From: Lenisia limosa
Taxonomy: Eukaryota > Breviatea
DNA length: 57,765 nt
Assembly (NCBI GenBank): GCA_001655205.1
Contig: LPNZ01010288.1
Coordinates: 1-57,765 of the forward strand
Direction of reading: 5' to 3'
A program made the translations under genes and the position numbers. Each line of letters opens with the position of its first letter. Position 1 is the stretch's first letter. Positions 37,226 to 49,656 of the stretch are shown in pieces. A model generated the notes under the pieces. That model ran no database searches, was not told the origin of the DNA, and worked only from the letters and a program-made list of their open reading frames with translations.

Positions 37226-40200
37226 GGAGGGTGATCGTCCCTTGCCAAGAATTGACGTATTCCGGCCTAATCGTGTATTCGACCGACTTGATTTGTTTGC
37301 CACTGGCATGGTGGCACGTATCGCTAGTTAGAAGCACATCCACTTTGCAAGAACTGAGTTGCGGTGAGACCTGGCAATGGCTTACTTCCCTCTTCTCTCT
37401 ATTTTTCTGGGCTGTTTTTGTTAATCGACGGTCACTTAAAACTGTTTTGAGCAAGAAAGACCTGGAGGTCCGTCTCCTTCGAATAAAAGCAAGAAAACTG
37501 CGGTGGCGCAACTCTTTTGATCGCTAGTTTTTTCTTCCATTTTGCCCTTTTTAATCCCTCCACTGCTAAAAAGTATGTCTTAGTGTTTATTAAAATATAA
37601 GTAAAGATACAGTGGAAACATAAGTTACATTTGTACTCCCCCCCAGAATGGGCAGGGTTTCAGACTACTGCTCAATTCTCCTCAACCCATCGTGGTCCCC
37701 TTTGCATGAAACATCAGCATGTGAACTCCTTGACTTGTTAAAGTCATTTGCGCCAAAAACTGTATTCAATCAGAGCCTGTCTGTGTTATTTCCTGTGGTT
37801 CAACATCTCCTCATCCTATCAAGGAATTCAACTGTTTGTTTTGTTTATAACCAAGCAGCCGAATGTGAAATCGCTTTTATATCTGATTAATCTGGTTGAA
37901 ACGGTTTTATCAAAGACCGTTCTTCCTGAAGCGGTAATCTTCCATCACACCCTGCTGGTTTGTTGTTTATCTAACATCAGGCCCTGAGCCAAGTACTTGT
38001 TACTCTCGAGACTCCCGACGTCAACGTCACAGAGTCGTCAAAAGAAGAGATCCTGTCGGCAACCCTCCAGGCTTTGCATTGCCTTGCAGCATCCGTTGCC
38101 TCGTCAGCAAGCATTTTGGTCCCACAAGTAGGCTTTTGCAAGATATTTTTTTCACTTCAAGGCGGCACCGCTGTCTTTTGAAACAGTTTCGCTCTTGAAG
38201 CTCAGTTCATCGCCGTTACCTCCAGAGTACCCCCTTTTTGACAACAGAAAACTATGGTAGATAAACAGGGATTGTATATAACTCTTAGGTTTTCTTTGCT
38301 GTCAGCCAATAGAAAAGTTGCACATTCAAATAGCTCAACTGTAGGTTACACCTCCTCGGGTTACACGCTCTTTTGGAACTTCTGAAAGTCAATATTAGTG
38401 GTTTTCAGACCAGTGTACAATTATAACGCTTAAGGCTGCTGAGCTGACTGACGAGGACTTCACAAAGAAAACATCAATCTGCATTGTCGTGCAACCCGAG
38501 TATCTATGTCATATTGCGTTGGTTCTGGATAAGATCGGAGGCCTTCTTCTTCATGAAAACAAGGAGCTTGCTAAATTGGCTATTTCTGCCTTTGTCCAAG
38601 TAAGCGTCTGAACTCCGTTGAGTGTATGGCGTGTTAAATAGTATTGCAACTTCAATATGATATATAGGGCTCCGTGCAAAATTTGACGTGGGACGTAGTG
38701 TAACGAGAACCCCATTTCAGACCTTTAAAGTCTAATTTTGTAATTTTTTTCTTCAAAAAAACTAGTTGAACGGATAGCTTTTCGAAAAGCGCACATGCAT
38801 GCACCGCATTGCAATGTCCACTTCATAACTTCGTTGAATAGTCATGGTTTTCATGTTCCAGTTTCTTGTACTTGTTGGTCATGAAGAAAGTATCAGCAAG
38901 CTGTTCCCTGGACTACTGAGCTGTCTCAATAAGGCTATTGGAACTGTAAATAGCTTCGTCAAAGCAGTATGTTGGGATCTTGTTACTGTTCATCATCCCG
39001 TCCGTCAGAAACACTATGATTTATCAAGATGTAAAGCTCTATTGTTTTTATACTATTTATCGCCCCCCCCCCCCCAGAAATCTATAGAAGGAATAACTAT
39101 CATGTCGATCTTTGCGATGTCTCCGATATTCAGTATCAAAGCCCGGCCTGTGGCTTATGACAGTCCACTGGAGCAGTTGTCAAAAGTCCTGAAGCCCCAT
39201 CAGCCTGAAGCACTGGAAGACATTTGGGTTACCCGAGCCCAATCCGCCCTGACCCAGGTCATGACCTCCGCCTTCTCTCTTGGACACCTTGATTCCCTGG
39301 CCCTTTCCTCGCAAATCGCGTTCATTCAGGTGAGTGGCCTTGACAAAACTCAACTTTCCGTTTTACTTCTGGGTTTGCTTTCACGTTCATGGTATCCGCT
39401 AATGTTTAACTGATTATTCGATAACACCATTTAGAGTGGATATGAGTTTTACACGTCTTTCGAGGCGATTTTCCCTGAACTCTGCGCGGGTGTAATTGAA
39501 GGTCTTATGTTCCTTTCCAGCTCCTCTGTTAGCCGTATATCTTCTCTAATTTTCAGATTGATAAAGTCAGTCAAACTGCTTCAGAGTGTCTGAACTGGGT
39601 GCATTGGGGGAAAAGAAACCCTAAAATTGTGATATCTCTCAACTCGGCTTTCCAAACACTCATAGCAAATACCAAACGTTCCAATGATTCAGTGGAGGTT
39701 TGTTGAATTTTGGCTTATTTCTTCAGATTTCACAAAACGTTCAACTTCTGTCTGCTTACTGCTCATCAACAAATCTGTCAAAGAAACAAGAGAAGGACAT
39801 TATCACTTTGTTTTGTCATATTTATCAAAAAGACTTATCAGTCCCCTCAATGGACAGGCTCTCCACAACACTTGGTATGGCCTGATTCGGCTTACTTCTC
39901 AGGTCAAATCATCCCTTCTGAAAGTGCTGTGGACTATACTATGCAAATGATATCTGGAAATAAGGATGATGGACGAATCTGGGAGGCGTTGGCATCTCTC
40001 GCCAGCACTTGGTCCGAATTACCGCTGAGCTCGGCTCTTTCATGCATGCAGTTTATCATCGAACCGGAGGTTGTGATTTGTTATGTTAACCAGCTGACGC
40101 TTCATAGTCCGCAGTTGGTGGAAAGCAATACTTTTGAAGACAGGTCGTTACTCAGTATTGAAAAGGACTCCCCCCTTGATAGTCTCCTCATCGCTGACCA

Positions 40201-41989
40201 AGCCAAATTCGTCAAGCAGGTCCAGGAAGAGACCAAATCCACTCCTTCGACCATTGCTGTCTCTGTTGATGCACTAAAAACCACTCATATGCTTGCCGCT
40301 CTGGCTGCGCGAAATCCTGATGTTCGGCCCGTAATTTTGTCGAAAATCCTGTTCCCTCTTTTGGTGTTCGTTTCGCTCAATAAAACGGTACTTTGTGTCT
40401 CTGTTTTACTTCTTTTAGAACCTTTCAGAGTACGCGCGGTTAGGGCTTCAAGGCATTTCGGAGGCGTGCGGCCAAGTATCGTTGCAGTCGGTTTGAGGAC
40501 AGCACAGCGCAATTCTAATACTTTGACGGCTCAATTCAAATGTGAAATGTTACCAATTCTATCGGACCGGAGTAAAGCTGTAAAGCTGCGGATCTACTTT
40601 TATTACAAAGCATCTCACTGCTTAGTTTTTGGAAGATCACTCAGACTATGTACTCGATGGAATTTCAAGAGCCATTCTGTTTGAGCACTCCAAGTTTTCA
40701 GGTTTCCAAGTATGACTTCTTCCAACCCTTCCGCCTTTTGACTTTTTCAGGGTCTTGCCGGCTTCATGATGCTCACGAATTCGTCTCAATTCCTCCGGTT
40801 TCATGACGTCATAAACGTTTGTTATTTTGTGTAATGACTAGTCTCTTCTTGATGAGCTCGAAAACCCCTCTTCACGGCACCATGCAACCTGCCTGTCAAC
40901 GTTAGTTGCAATCCTAGAAACTATGAATCTTGAAGAGCTGCGCCTGGATACCCTCAGTATTAATACTTCACTAACAAGATCACCCACAAATTCTGAAGAT
41001 TGCATTGCGGGTTGTGTACTCTATTAAGCCATTTTTAGGGATAAGGATCCAAGAACAGGTTCGGCTCATGACTTTTAGGTTACTGAGAAGGTTGGTACAC
41101 GGAGACAATAATATTTTCATATGATATGATATAACATAAGGATATAGGAGATATATATTTCACTCTTTGAAACTTCATTATTATCCTGCTAAATGTGATT
41201 GCAGGGCTAAAAGTTTGAAACATATCGTTTTCTGTCGTAAGCTTTGGCCATAGTGGAGAGTTTCGATCAGGATCTGGCTGTTTTTTTTTTGACGTTTTAG
41301 GGGAATTGAAATTTCACACTGTATGAGTGAAAGTGAACACCTCAACTCAATTCATGTGAACTGGCGCTCTGTACTTTTAGCGTGTTTTGATAAGAGTTTG
41401 TTGATTGCTGGCGAAGGTTCATTGTTTGCACTAATCAGCTCTGAAAACCATTCTGGTTCTTATTGAGAACAGTTCAGACTTTCTTCATTCAAGGACCAAA
41501 ACAGACTTTCTTCCTTCCCTTTTCTCATCATTGCTTTATCTCCCCCAGAAATGTTGGCTGTATTGTACTGCTGACTATTTAGTTGTGCAAAAAAACCAAT
41601 CCTTTGGAATGACCTTGTTCAAATGCTTTTCTTATTTCATCGAAACTGGTATTATTGAGGAGCATTTTGACTTCATTGTGAGACCATTCACCGCTTATTC
41701 AACAGGCTTCACGCTGTTGGTCCTTCCTGGATTCCCCTCCAGTGGCAGAGGCAAATCAGGATTTACTTGAGACTCTCATTCGAGCTGACCCATCTCTTGT
41801 TTGCTTCCTCTGGTCTCACCACTTTAGGCCGATCTCATCATGGATGTTGAGAAACTAACAGCTGTTCCTACGCCAGAAAACCTCTTGAACGAAAAACCAC
41901 TCCAGAGGCTTAGCCCCAAGCCCACAGTCTCTTCAGCGGAATGTGAACTCACCACAAAAGCAATCCGAGAAAAGCTCTCAATTGGTTAA
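37226..41989 (+). CDS. Unidentified large protein, alpha-helical-repeat-like (HEAT/ARM style)
   Basis: A plausible start is ATG at 37226 (MEGDRPLPRIDVFRPNRVFD). Exons continue with LSATLQALHCLAASVASSAS (37981-38127), AELTDEDFTKKTSICIVVQP and VLDKIGGLLLHENKELAKLA (~38430-38600). Then FLVLVGHEESISKLFPGLLS (38862-38967), SPLEQLSKVLKPHQPEALED (39078-39329), YEFYTSFEAIFPELCAGVIE (~39435) and ASLASTWSELPLSSALSCMQ (~39985). CEMLPILSDRSKAVKLRI (~40540) and CLSTLVAILETMNLEELRLD (~40890) follow, and the last exon ends IREKLSIG at TAA 41987-41989. The regular amphipathic helices suggest an alpha-solenoid scaffold. I could not match it to a specific family; ribosome-biogenesis and PIKK-cofactor solenoids were considered without a match. 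Several exon joins and the region 41015-41635 remain unclear. Confidence 0.62.
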
Positions 41990-42005
41990 AAATAAATAAT
42001 CGATC

Positions 42006-43981
42006 CTAACGGGCACTTGTGCCGAACTGCTTAAAATAGGCATCATTGGGTTGGCTGCTGTATTCGTTGTTGTACAGGTGCTGATATCTGGAAATGTAAA
42101 AATGGTAATCTTTCATAAGGGGGAACTTCATGCCAAATGTAAACATTAACATAGTAAGACCCCAAGCTTACTTTGAATTGGCCTGGGAGGCAATTCGACT
42201 GTTCTCCTCGTTCATGGCCTTATGTTCTTCTCGGAGCTAAAGATAGTGAGAAGGGCTCTATTAGGCCAAGATCACAGAAATGCAAATGTCTAGAGAGCAT
42301 ACATTACGTTCCATGTTGCGCTGGCTTAGAATGGCGTTGCGCTCGTTTGCAATGGTCATTTGTTGGAATCTCAGCTCCTCCTCCTGCTCCAGGGCCTGTT
42401 GCCTCTTACGATCTTGCTCTTGCTGCTTTTGGATTTCTCTGATCCTTTGGATTTCATCCATCCTCATTCCCTTAAAGTCCTGCAGTGTCAATAACAACCA
42501 TAAATACAGCACCACTAAGAATTGAAGCCAGAACATACAGTGATGTCCTTTGAGCCTTCTTCGCGAAGCATTTTCGAGCTTAGGATTGAGGCCTTGTATG
42601 CGTTGATCTGCGGAATCAGCTTGGCATTGCGAAATAACAACAGGCTTCTGGTCGGTCACCTGTATTTTTCCTACCTCATCCTCTTCCTTCTGCTTCTCCT
42701 GCTTAAGTGCAAGAGCCTTCTCTTCTGCCATTCTCTTGTTGCACTGAAGAACGTCATTCGAAGCCTGTCGCCTCTTGTTCTCGTTGTCGTTGTGCAAGTC
42801 TGTGAGCTGCTGCCCAAGGGCCAATTGGGACTGCTGGTACTTCCTAAAGCAGTGACTATCATGCAGGACTTGCTAAACTATCTGTAAATACCCCACAATA
42901 TAATATATGACAACATGCTCGAGGAAGGGGCAAATGTATGGTGGAATCCTACACAGCCCCTTACATTTCCTCCTCCTGTTCACTTCTCTGCGCTGCCTGC
43001 TTGTACATCATTTGCTCCTTGCTCCTGCAAAGTCAACCCACAGATAAGCTGAATTGAGATCCCCATTTTGTACAACAAATTTCTCCTTTCCCTTTCGAGC
43101 CTACCACATCTGCATTTGGTCCTTTTGTGCTATTTTCCTGTCTCCGTAAGAAGAATCCTCCCCTAAAAGGTGACATCACAGAAACAAGGAACAATAGAAT
43201 CACACAAATTGTGGAAATCTTAAAAAATGGCTTCATATCAGTGGCGAAAGACAAACCTTCGAAAGTTTGAAGAGAGGAAACACCGCATCGTTCGCGATCC
43301 TAAAGCATCAAAAAAAAGTAGTGTTACAACAAAAAAGAAAAGTGTAGCAACATGCACAATGCTATGTCAGAACAAAAAGGATGAAATGCCCACCGCGTTC
43401 TGTCCGGGTAGGCTGATATCGAACTCTCTCCGTGTCTGCATCCCTTGGTTATTCATCCTATAGTGGTGAAAAAATACCTATCATCCCCTTAAAGAAGAAG
43501 ATGATAGCATTGGAATGGCACATTATCATTATCAAAGGGAAACTGCCTCCCACCTGTAGTCATTCAACTGATTCAGCTCGGATTTCCTTTCTGCCTGTAC
43601 CTGAGCTTCCATTTGAATGAGGTTCTGCTCCATTTGAACGATGCTCTCATCTGAAAAACAATAAGTACCAATAATGAGGCACAAACCGTAAGCCCGCTCT
43701 TCTCGTTTTCTTTGCTCCTCAGCGTCTTTCTTCTCCGCAATCTGATATTATTAAGGAAATAATATTCAACTGTCGCATAGAAGGCCCACAAACCTGCTTC
43801 TCAAGAGTGTCAATATCTAAACCCATCGTCCTCTGGCGAGGATTCAAGAACCGTTGCCTACGCTCCTCCTAAATTGAATTATGTTACAACATTGAATTAC
43901 ATTCTCTTTTTGTCTCTTCTCAAGAACCAGTTGTTCCTTCTGCTCTTTCTGAGTCAAATCTCTTTGCAAAGACGAAAGCAT
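42006..43981 (-). CDS. RIB43A family axonemal protofilament-ribbon protein
   Basis: The start is ATG at 43981 (MLSSLQRDLTQKEQKEQLVL). The following exons give RRQRFLNPRQRTMGLDIDTL, the family signature (FN..R.IG.D...L). Then IAEKKDAEEQRKREERAY, DESIVQMEQNLIQMEAQVQA, REFDISLPGQNAVGIS (~43385-43450), GEDSSYGDRKIAQKDQMQMW (~43110) and EQMMYKQAAQRSEQEEE. DNENKRRQASNDVLQCNKRM, FKGMRMDEIQRIREIQKQQE, HLYNNEYSSQPNDAYFKQFG and TSAR complete the protein, with TAG at 42006-42008. Almost the whole protein is charged coiled coil, as in RIBC1/RIBC2. RIB43A is a microtubule inner protein lining doublet microtubules of cilia and flagella, so this organism very probably builds motile axonemes. The gene lies divergent from cyclin Q and ends 16 nt from the neighbouring plus-strand stop. 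Confidence 0.92.
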
Positions 43982-44233
43982 TCTGCCAATCTCTTACAAA
44001 TAATGTGTAACCTTTAATAGACCTGTAAATGGAGATTTAATGACCAAAAACCGTTGATTTTTTTTGTTTATATGTACACTGGTACAGGATTGACCACTTG
44101 GAATAGCGCCTTTCTCTTCCACCTCTTCCTTAATTTAATAGTTCTATATTACGAAAGGTTAAAAACAAAGTATAAATCGGATAACTTTTCAGAGTAGTTT
44201 TTTTCTCTTGATGATCATGTCACTACTGTGAAA

Positions 44234-46273
44234 ATGAGATTTGGAGAGCACAAGTACCTCTTCTCAGGGGAACAGGTGTATAGTCACCAAACACAGAGCT
44301 CAGCAACACCCATTATCCTCAGTGTCCCCCCTCCCCCAACCTCCGTAGCCAAAGAAGTCCTGGCCGCCTCACTCTTTATTAGAGAAACTGGCATCAAGCT
44401 GAAGTTGTGAGTCATTCTGCCGTCTCACCTTTAGGCCAATCCAAACTATCGCCACTGCTCTTGTCTTTTTCCATCACTACTGTGTTTGCAAGAAGTTTGC
44501 TGCGTTTGATATTTGGGTAAGACTCAGTCTTTGCACCTAACACACAGTTGATATCCATCACCTGCGTTGCCCTGGCAGCCAAGTGTGACGAGGCGGAATG
44601 CCGATTTAGAGACGTGATTAACGTGGGGTATAACACCCTCAATCCGGAGGAACCACCTCTTCTTGTTGGAAAGGTGGGGAGACTTGTCCTCTAGAGATAA
44701 TCTGTACACTAAACCACAACTTTAGGGCGTTTATCCTCTTGTGGTTCTCATCATATAGCACTATTGGAACCTTCGCGACAGCATTGTCAAATGCGAACAA
44801 ATTGTATTAAGAACCTTGGGTTTCAACTTGAACTACCCCTTGCCCTTCAACTTCCTCCTCAGTGTATGCTTTGCCCACCAAAGTAAGCAGGGTTTGGTGA
44901 TGGCAATTTATGGCATTTTATTTGGGCTTATTACAGAGGTTGGAAGGGTATTATTGAAGATAGAGCCATTGTGCTAGTGATTCTTTTGACCCTTAGTATT
45001 TTATTATATTGACCGAGTTTGTGAGACACGCAGATTTTTCTTTTATAATGGAAAGTGTTCTCACCTTTCAGATACTCCTTTTCCTTTCAACACTGACACT
45101 TTAGTTCAAGACGATATTGCGCAAAGTGCGTTCAGCTGTCTCATTGACGCGTAAGTCTGGTAAACTACTCAAGCTTCACACCGATCCGAAACGACGGTAA
45201 ATGAAATGACGGGCATCAGTTTTGGAGGAAAATATTACATGCAAGATGGCGATTGCTACAGCGTCCATATTCCTTTGACAACCACCTAGGTTCCTCCAGC
45301 CCCACACCGCCCTATCCTTTTCGCCCGAGTCGCTGGCTATGGGTGCGCTGAGAATGGCCCTTTCGCTGAACTCCGGGGTTCTTCCCAGGTGCTCCGGTCT
45401 CGAACGTGGTCATAACGTCCCACGAGATGCGGTGGCGGTGGAGGTGGGGGGTGGGGGGTATCGAGTAGTAATTAAGGGATTAGTTATAAAAGGCTGACGC
45501 TTCAGGCTGAGCCAATTGACCAAAACATCGGGATCGAAAACATGCCTCCTGGACTGGTGATATCTCCTCAAAGCGCTTTTCTCTTCAAGGTTTGTTGAAA
45601 AATGCTGGGTGATAACTACTCTTATATGATATATATAGATGATATATATCATATACTAGATGATATTCTATTACTGTATCATCATTGTTTTATATCCTCT
45701 CATAACCTCTTCGAGATATCAATATTCTACAATATCACAGATCATTTTTTTTATACACATGTCCACATATACTTGTAAACGCTACCGAAAATGCCAAGGT
45801 AATATAACCGACCTTTCAGGATCAAGAGACTGTGAACCGACTGTCTCTTCACTCCAGTTCCCCTGCTGATATCCAGGGTAGGTGCAAGGTTAAAGTAGTT
45901 TTTGTTATCACCATTGTCTACTATTCTTTGGGTATAGTACGACTTAGCCAGTGTATTACCTAGTGTTCTGACTTGCTTAGTACAACCAGACAAACACAAC
46001 AGCCAGAATAATTCCGCGTTCTGATTCTGACCCCTCGCAGCCTTCGGCAACTTGATGACAGCCTTCTATGAAGCCCCCCTCCCGACGGAATGGTGGAAGG
46101 TCAAGGCTCCACGACCCTCAATACCCAACCTTCAGTGCCTTCCGGAGGTCAAGATTCCCCAAGCAAGACCAGAGATAAACGAAGAACAAATGTGCTGGGA
46201 AGGGGGTGCTGGAGGGGGTGGTATTGGACGAGTAATAGTTCACATCACATGCTATGTGGATGCCTTTAAATGA
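44234..46273 (+). CDS. CCNQ: Cyclin Q (FAM58)-type cyclin
   Basis: The start is ATG at 44234 (MRFGEHKYLFSGEQ). Exon 1 ends AASLFIRETGIKLKL, the first cyclin-box helix. The next exons read PIQTIATALVFFHHYCVCKK (~44435), then TQLISITCVALAAKCDEAEC and FRDVINVGYNTLNPE (~44540-44670). HYWNLRDSIVKCEQIVLRTL and GFNLNYPLPFNFLL follow (~44757-44866). The pattern of the first box (RDVIN, LRDSIVKCEQ...LR.LGF) matches cyclin Q rather than B, D or T cyclins. Second-box-like exons are DDIAQSAFSCLIDA and LQPHTALSFSPESLAMGALR (~45290), then MPPGLVISPQSAFLF, and a C-terminal exon with PTEWWKVKAPRPSIPNLQ that runs to the stop at 46273. In animals cyclin Q partners CDK10; no CDK10 is seen in this window. The divergent second box and a long C-terminal tail are noted. 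Confidence 0.88.
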
Positions 46274-46327
46274 GACCTCATTGAGACCCCAAGCAGTGCA
46301 TTATAACAAGACAAAGAAGGGACATAT

Positions 46328-49085
46328 TTACTTCTGGGTAAATGTTAAATACTGAGACTTGGCTTGCTTGCTTTTCCTAATATACTCTCTCCATTTTGTG
46401 GTCAAACCATTGTTATAACTGTGTAGCCGACAACCCTCGCCAAAACCCGCACCAGTCACCCCCAAAAAGTTAGTTGATCTGGAATAATGATGGTAACTCC
46501 AGGATAAAACAATATGCCTACCAACCTGGCTCTTTTAAAACGTTTTGACCCCTAAGAACGCCTGTCAAAAAGGAAGCCCCCTCCTCACCCATTCGATCCT
46601 CGATTGTCTTCACAATTGCACGGCCACCGCCTCTACCAAAACCTGTTCCGCTTTATGATAACAAATCGAAAGACTAATGTATTGTACACCACCATAGTTC
46701 ACACAACTAATAACCCTACCATTATACAAAATACTATTCCTTTGGCATTTGGGCCACAAGCCAGCCCCTGAAAAGTGAATGCGTGCAAGATAATCAGCTT
46801 GAACCCAGTGGATTCAGTGGAATCAATAGAGATGTGTGGCCAGAACTGTCTTCATGGACAAATGAGAAATGACACTGTTATCAAATATGTTGTTTTTTTA
46901 TCTACGAACTAAGTTATGGATTTTACACAATATGGTACCATCACATCTTCCAATGCTTACTTTGGTTTGAGTCCAAAAGACATTTTGAGTTCATCATCAT
47001 CACTCGACAGCCGAAGAGAATCGACTGTTGGCTGCTCGATTGTCTCCATTATCTGAGGAAACTCAACCTAAATTGTTGATCTTGGTCAGGCTGCATGTAT
47101 CATGGTCCGCACCTTTTATTTCAATTTCATACTCCTAATTGTATCAAAATACATCATCACTATAAACTGATTCTTCAAAAGTGCCGACAATGAACAATAA
47201 GTGCTGACTGTTACGCAAAAGAGGTCAGGACTATGATGTAATATATTCCCCTTAAAAAAGTTAATCGCAAAGCTGAAGAGCACTTCGTTTGGACCAGTTA
47301 TAAGAGATACTTATGAAGTTGAAAACTCAAAAATTTCACAACAAGAGAAAAGACCCTTAATACCTTTTCGAGGTTCAGTCTGGGCACATTGACCAGAGGC
47401 ACCGATGAGGATCGACGTCGCGCGTTCGGCGTCAGCAGCATGGTATCCAAAAGACTGGAGTCCAAAAGGGCCACTGGGTCATCTTCCGAGCCGAAGCTGG
47501 AGAAGGAGTTGACGGACACGTCCGAAGAGCGCCTACTCCGGTCCTCCTCTGATACTTGAGGTTCTTGGTTGTCATTTATTCATAGTCCAAGATATTCCTC
47601 ACAAAAAATAGAAGCACGCACTATCATATACCCATACCAGTCCTTTGCATCAATGAAATACAAATTTTATCCTTTCTAGCCATTTGACTCACTGCTTACC
47701 AAGTTTCCTTATTTGAAAAGGTGGTCGAACTTCATCCTAAACATTTAGCCAATGACAAAACTGACACCAGCTAAATAGAAGAAATGAAAAGTGTTGTAAT
47801 TTGAAGATTATTATCTGAGATAACCACAAAAGACAAAACAAGAGTCAACATACTTTTGTCAAAATTAGATCATGTACTTAAATATGATATAAATACTACA
47901 TAGTATGTGATATGATATGTTATACCATATGTATGTAGTATGTATTTATACAATCATCAATAATAATTGCTATTATTCATACATATTTCAGTCTTACATA
48001 AGTACCATCGTGAAGATGGTTCAGAGTGTGCTAATAACCAGCAACACACCGTGTGTTTTGGGCGCAGTGGGAAACCCCGGGTAATGATAGGGTCAAGGTG
48101 GGGTGGAACATGTCTGACTTTCGGTGCAGTTTGTACAATTGTTTTCTGAAAGGGGGGTACTGTCTCTGAAATGTATGAGATGTTTTTTATGGTTAAGCAA
48201 CAAAAGTATTATGATGACTACGGTAAGATAAAGAGAGAGATTTAAGAACGAAAAAGAAAAAAGTACATGATGTTATGTTATATGATATCGATATACCTTC
48301 AATATGTGTATCATATATCAAGTTTACTTTAACAAACACAATAATTACCAAAAACAGGAAAAAACATTTCAATACATCGGAACAAAAATAGTCATATTTG
48401 AAAAAAAAAAACACCATCAATACTACCACGATTCCATACGACATACTTTGTTCCAATTGGTGTGGCGGGACGAAGGAGCTAAGAGAGACCTCAGGCCGCG
48501 GACAAAACTTCTCCTATTTTGTGAAAGGGATGATGGATTAAGNNNNNNNNNNNNNNNNNNNNNNNNNNNNNNNNNNNNNNNNNNNNNNNNNNNNNNNNNN
48601 NNNNNNNNNNNNNNNNNNNNNNNNNNNNNNNNNNNNNNNNNNNNNNNNNNNNNNNNNNNNNNNNNNNNNNNNNNNNNNNNNNNNNNNNNNNNNNNNNNNN
48701 NNNNNNNNNNNNNNNNNNNNNNNNNNNNNNNNNNNNNNNTTAATTGCATAAACGCTCTTATACCTTTCATTCGCAATACAGCGCATGGAGTATGTAATGC
48801 TGCTTTCTGCCCAAATCTTTGCCTGCATAAGAGATCACTTGTATTCGCTCCCGGATAACCAATAGGCTCACTCACCTGTAGGTCGCAACTGGATGGAAAT
48901 GGAGTGGACAGGTTCGAATCAAACAAATGGTGTGTTTGACTTTTGTTGGCTATAACGGTGAAGAATAGCGAAGGTACGATGATGATTCCTCAGAAGCCAA
49001 GACCAAGTCAAACCTCTTTGAAAGCAGTTTTGGAATACCACCACGGCCCCGGCCCCAAGGATGGCTCCAAAAAGAAGCAGCAAAA
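46328..49085 (-). CDS. Unidentified protein with Gly-rich C-terminal motifs
   Basis: Minus-strand exons: EPSLGPGPWWYSKTAFKE (~49010-49065), FDSNLSTPFPSSCDLQ (~48870-48925), then a 197-N gap (48543-48739). A Ser/acidic exon follows: VSEEDRSRRSSDVSVNSFSS, LDSSLLDTMLLTPNARRRSS and PLVNVPRLNLEK (~47365-47575). Next is FPQIMETIEQPTVDSLRLSS then DDDELKMSFGLKPK (~46975-47075). Three glycine-rich segments come last: GLACGPNAKGIV, GTGFGRGGGRAIVKTIEDRM and TGAGFGEG. The final frame ends YLTFTQK at 46328. I do not recognise a family. The basic, serine-rich patch ARRRSSS looks like a phosphorylation site (inference). The start codon was not found. The gene ends about 55 nt from the cyclin Q stop. Confidence 0.55.
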
Positions 49086-49656
49086 ATACTTGCATCATTT
49101 CATGCCCTCTCAATATGGTCACTGTGGGTTGTCAGATTCACAATAAAAAAAACTATCAATAGGTAGCATGATAGGAGTTCAAATAAAATCACCAACATAC
49201 AGCAACTTACATGAGTTGAAGAGGAAAGTTACTGACAGACGACAGACAGACGATTAATGGGGAATAGAGAAATGGAGTATATTCATCTCAAATTTTCAGG
49301 CAGTTTTTCTGAGTCCTTAGGGTATGTTATTTAAGTTCAAGGCTTCCAGTGAAAAGAGGGAGCAAATCACAGGCAAATCAAGAAATCAGAAAGAAAAAAA
49401 CGCGGAGTAAAGGCAATCTCGATCATGAGGATCATGACATTTCAAAACTTCGTCACTTTTTGCCTCTCTCTCTCTCTCTCTCTCTCCTTCTCTATGCACC
49501 TCTTATTATAAAATAAAAAAATGTTAAAAATTCGCTTGATCTGCTCTTTTGATTAACAGCTGTCGCGAAACGTGGGTGACCTCCCCCTCTATGAGCATCC
49601 CATCTTCTTTCCTTTGCTGACTACGTCCCGGGGTTGTAGTTCATGAGAGCTTTGTC
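49086..49656. promoter_or_regulatory. Intergenic/leader region upstream of methyltransferase gene, with (CT)n tract
   Basis: About 570 bp between the 5' end of the minus-strand orphan and the ATG at 49657. A pure CT microsatellite lies at 49463-49486. A short CAGACGACAGACAGACGA tract lies at about 49233-49253. It is otherwise A/T-rich with no ORF. Confidence 0.45.

Noticed and set aside
39700-40684. One 324-codon plus-strand ORF taken as a single exon
   Set aside because: Its first part is intronic and its last part shifts out of the better frame after a GTACTT donor at about 40388; only the middle is kept as coding in the helical-repeat gene.
42522-42887. Plus-strand 121-codon hydrophobic ORF
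   Set aside because: It is the antisense of RIB43A coiled-coil exons; Lys/Glu/Gln-rich coding sequence reads as Leu/Phe/Ser on the other strand.
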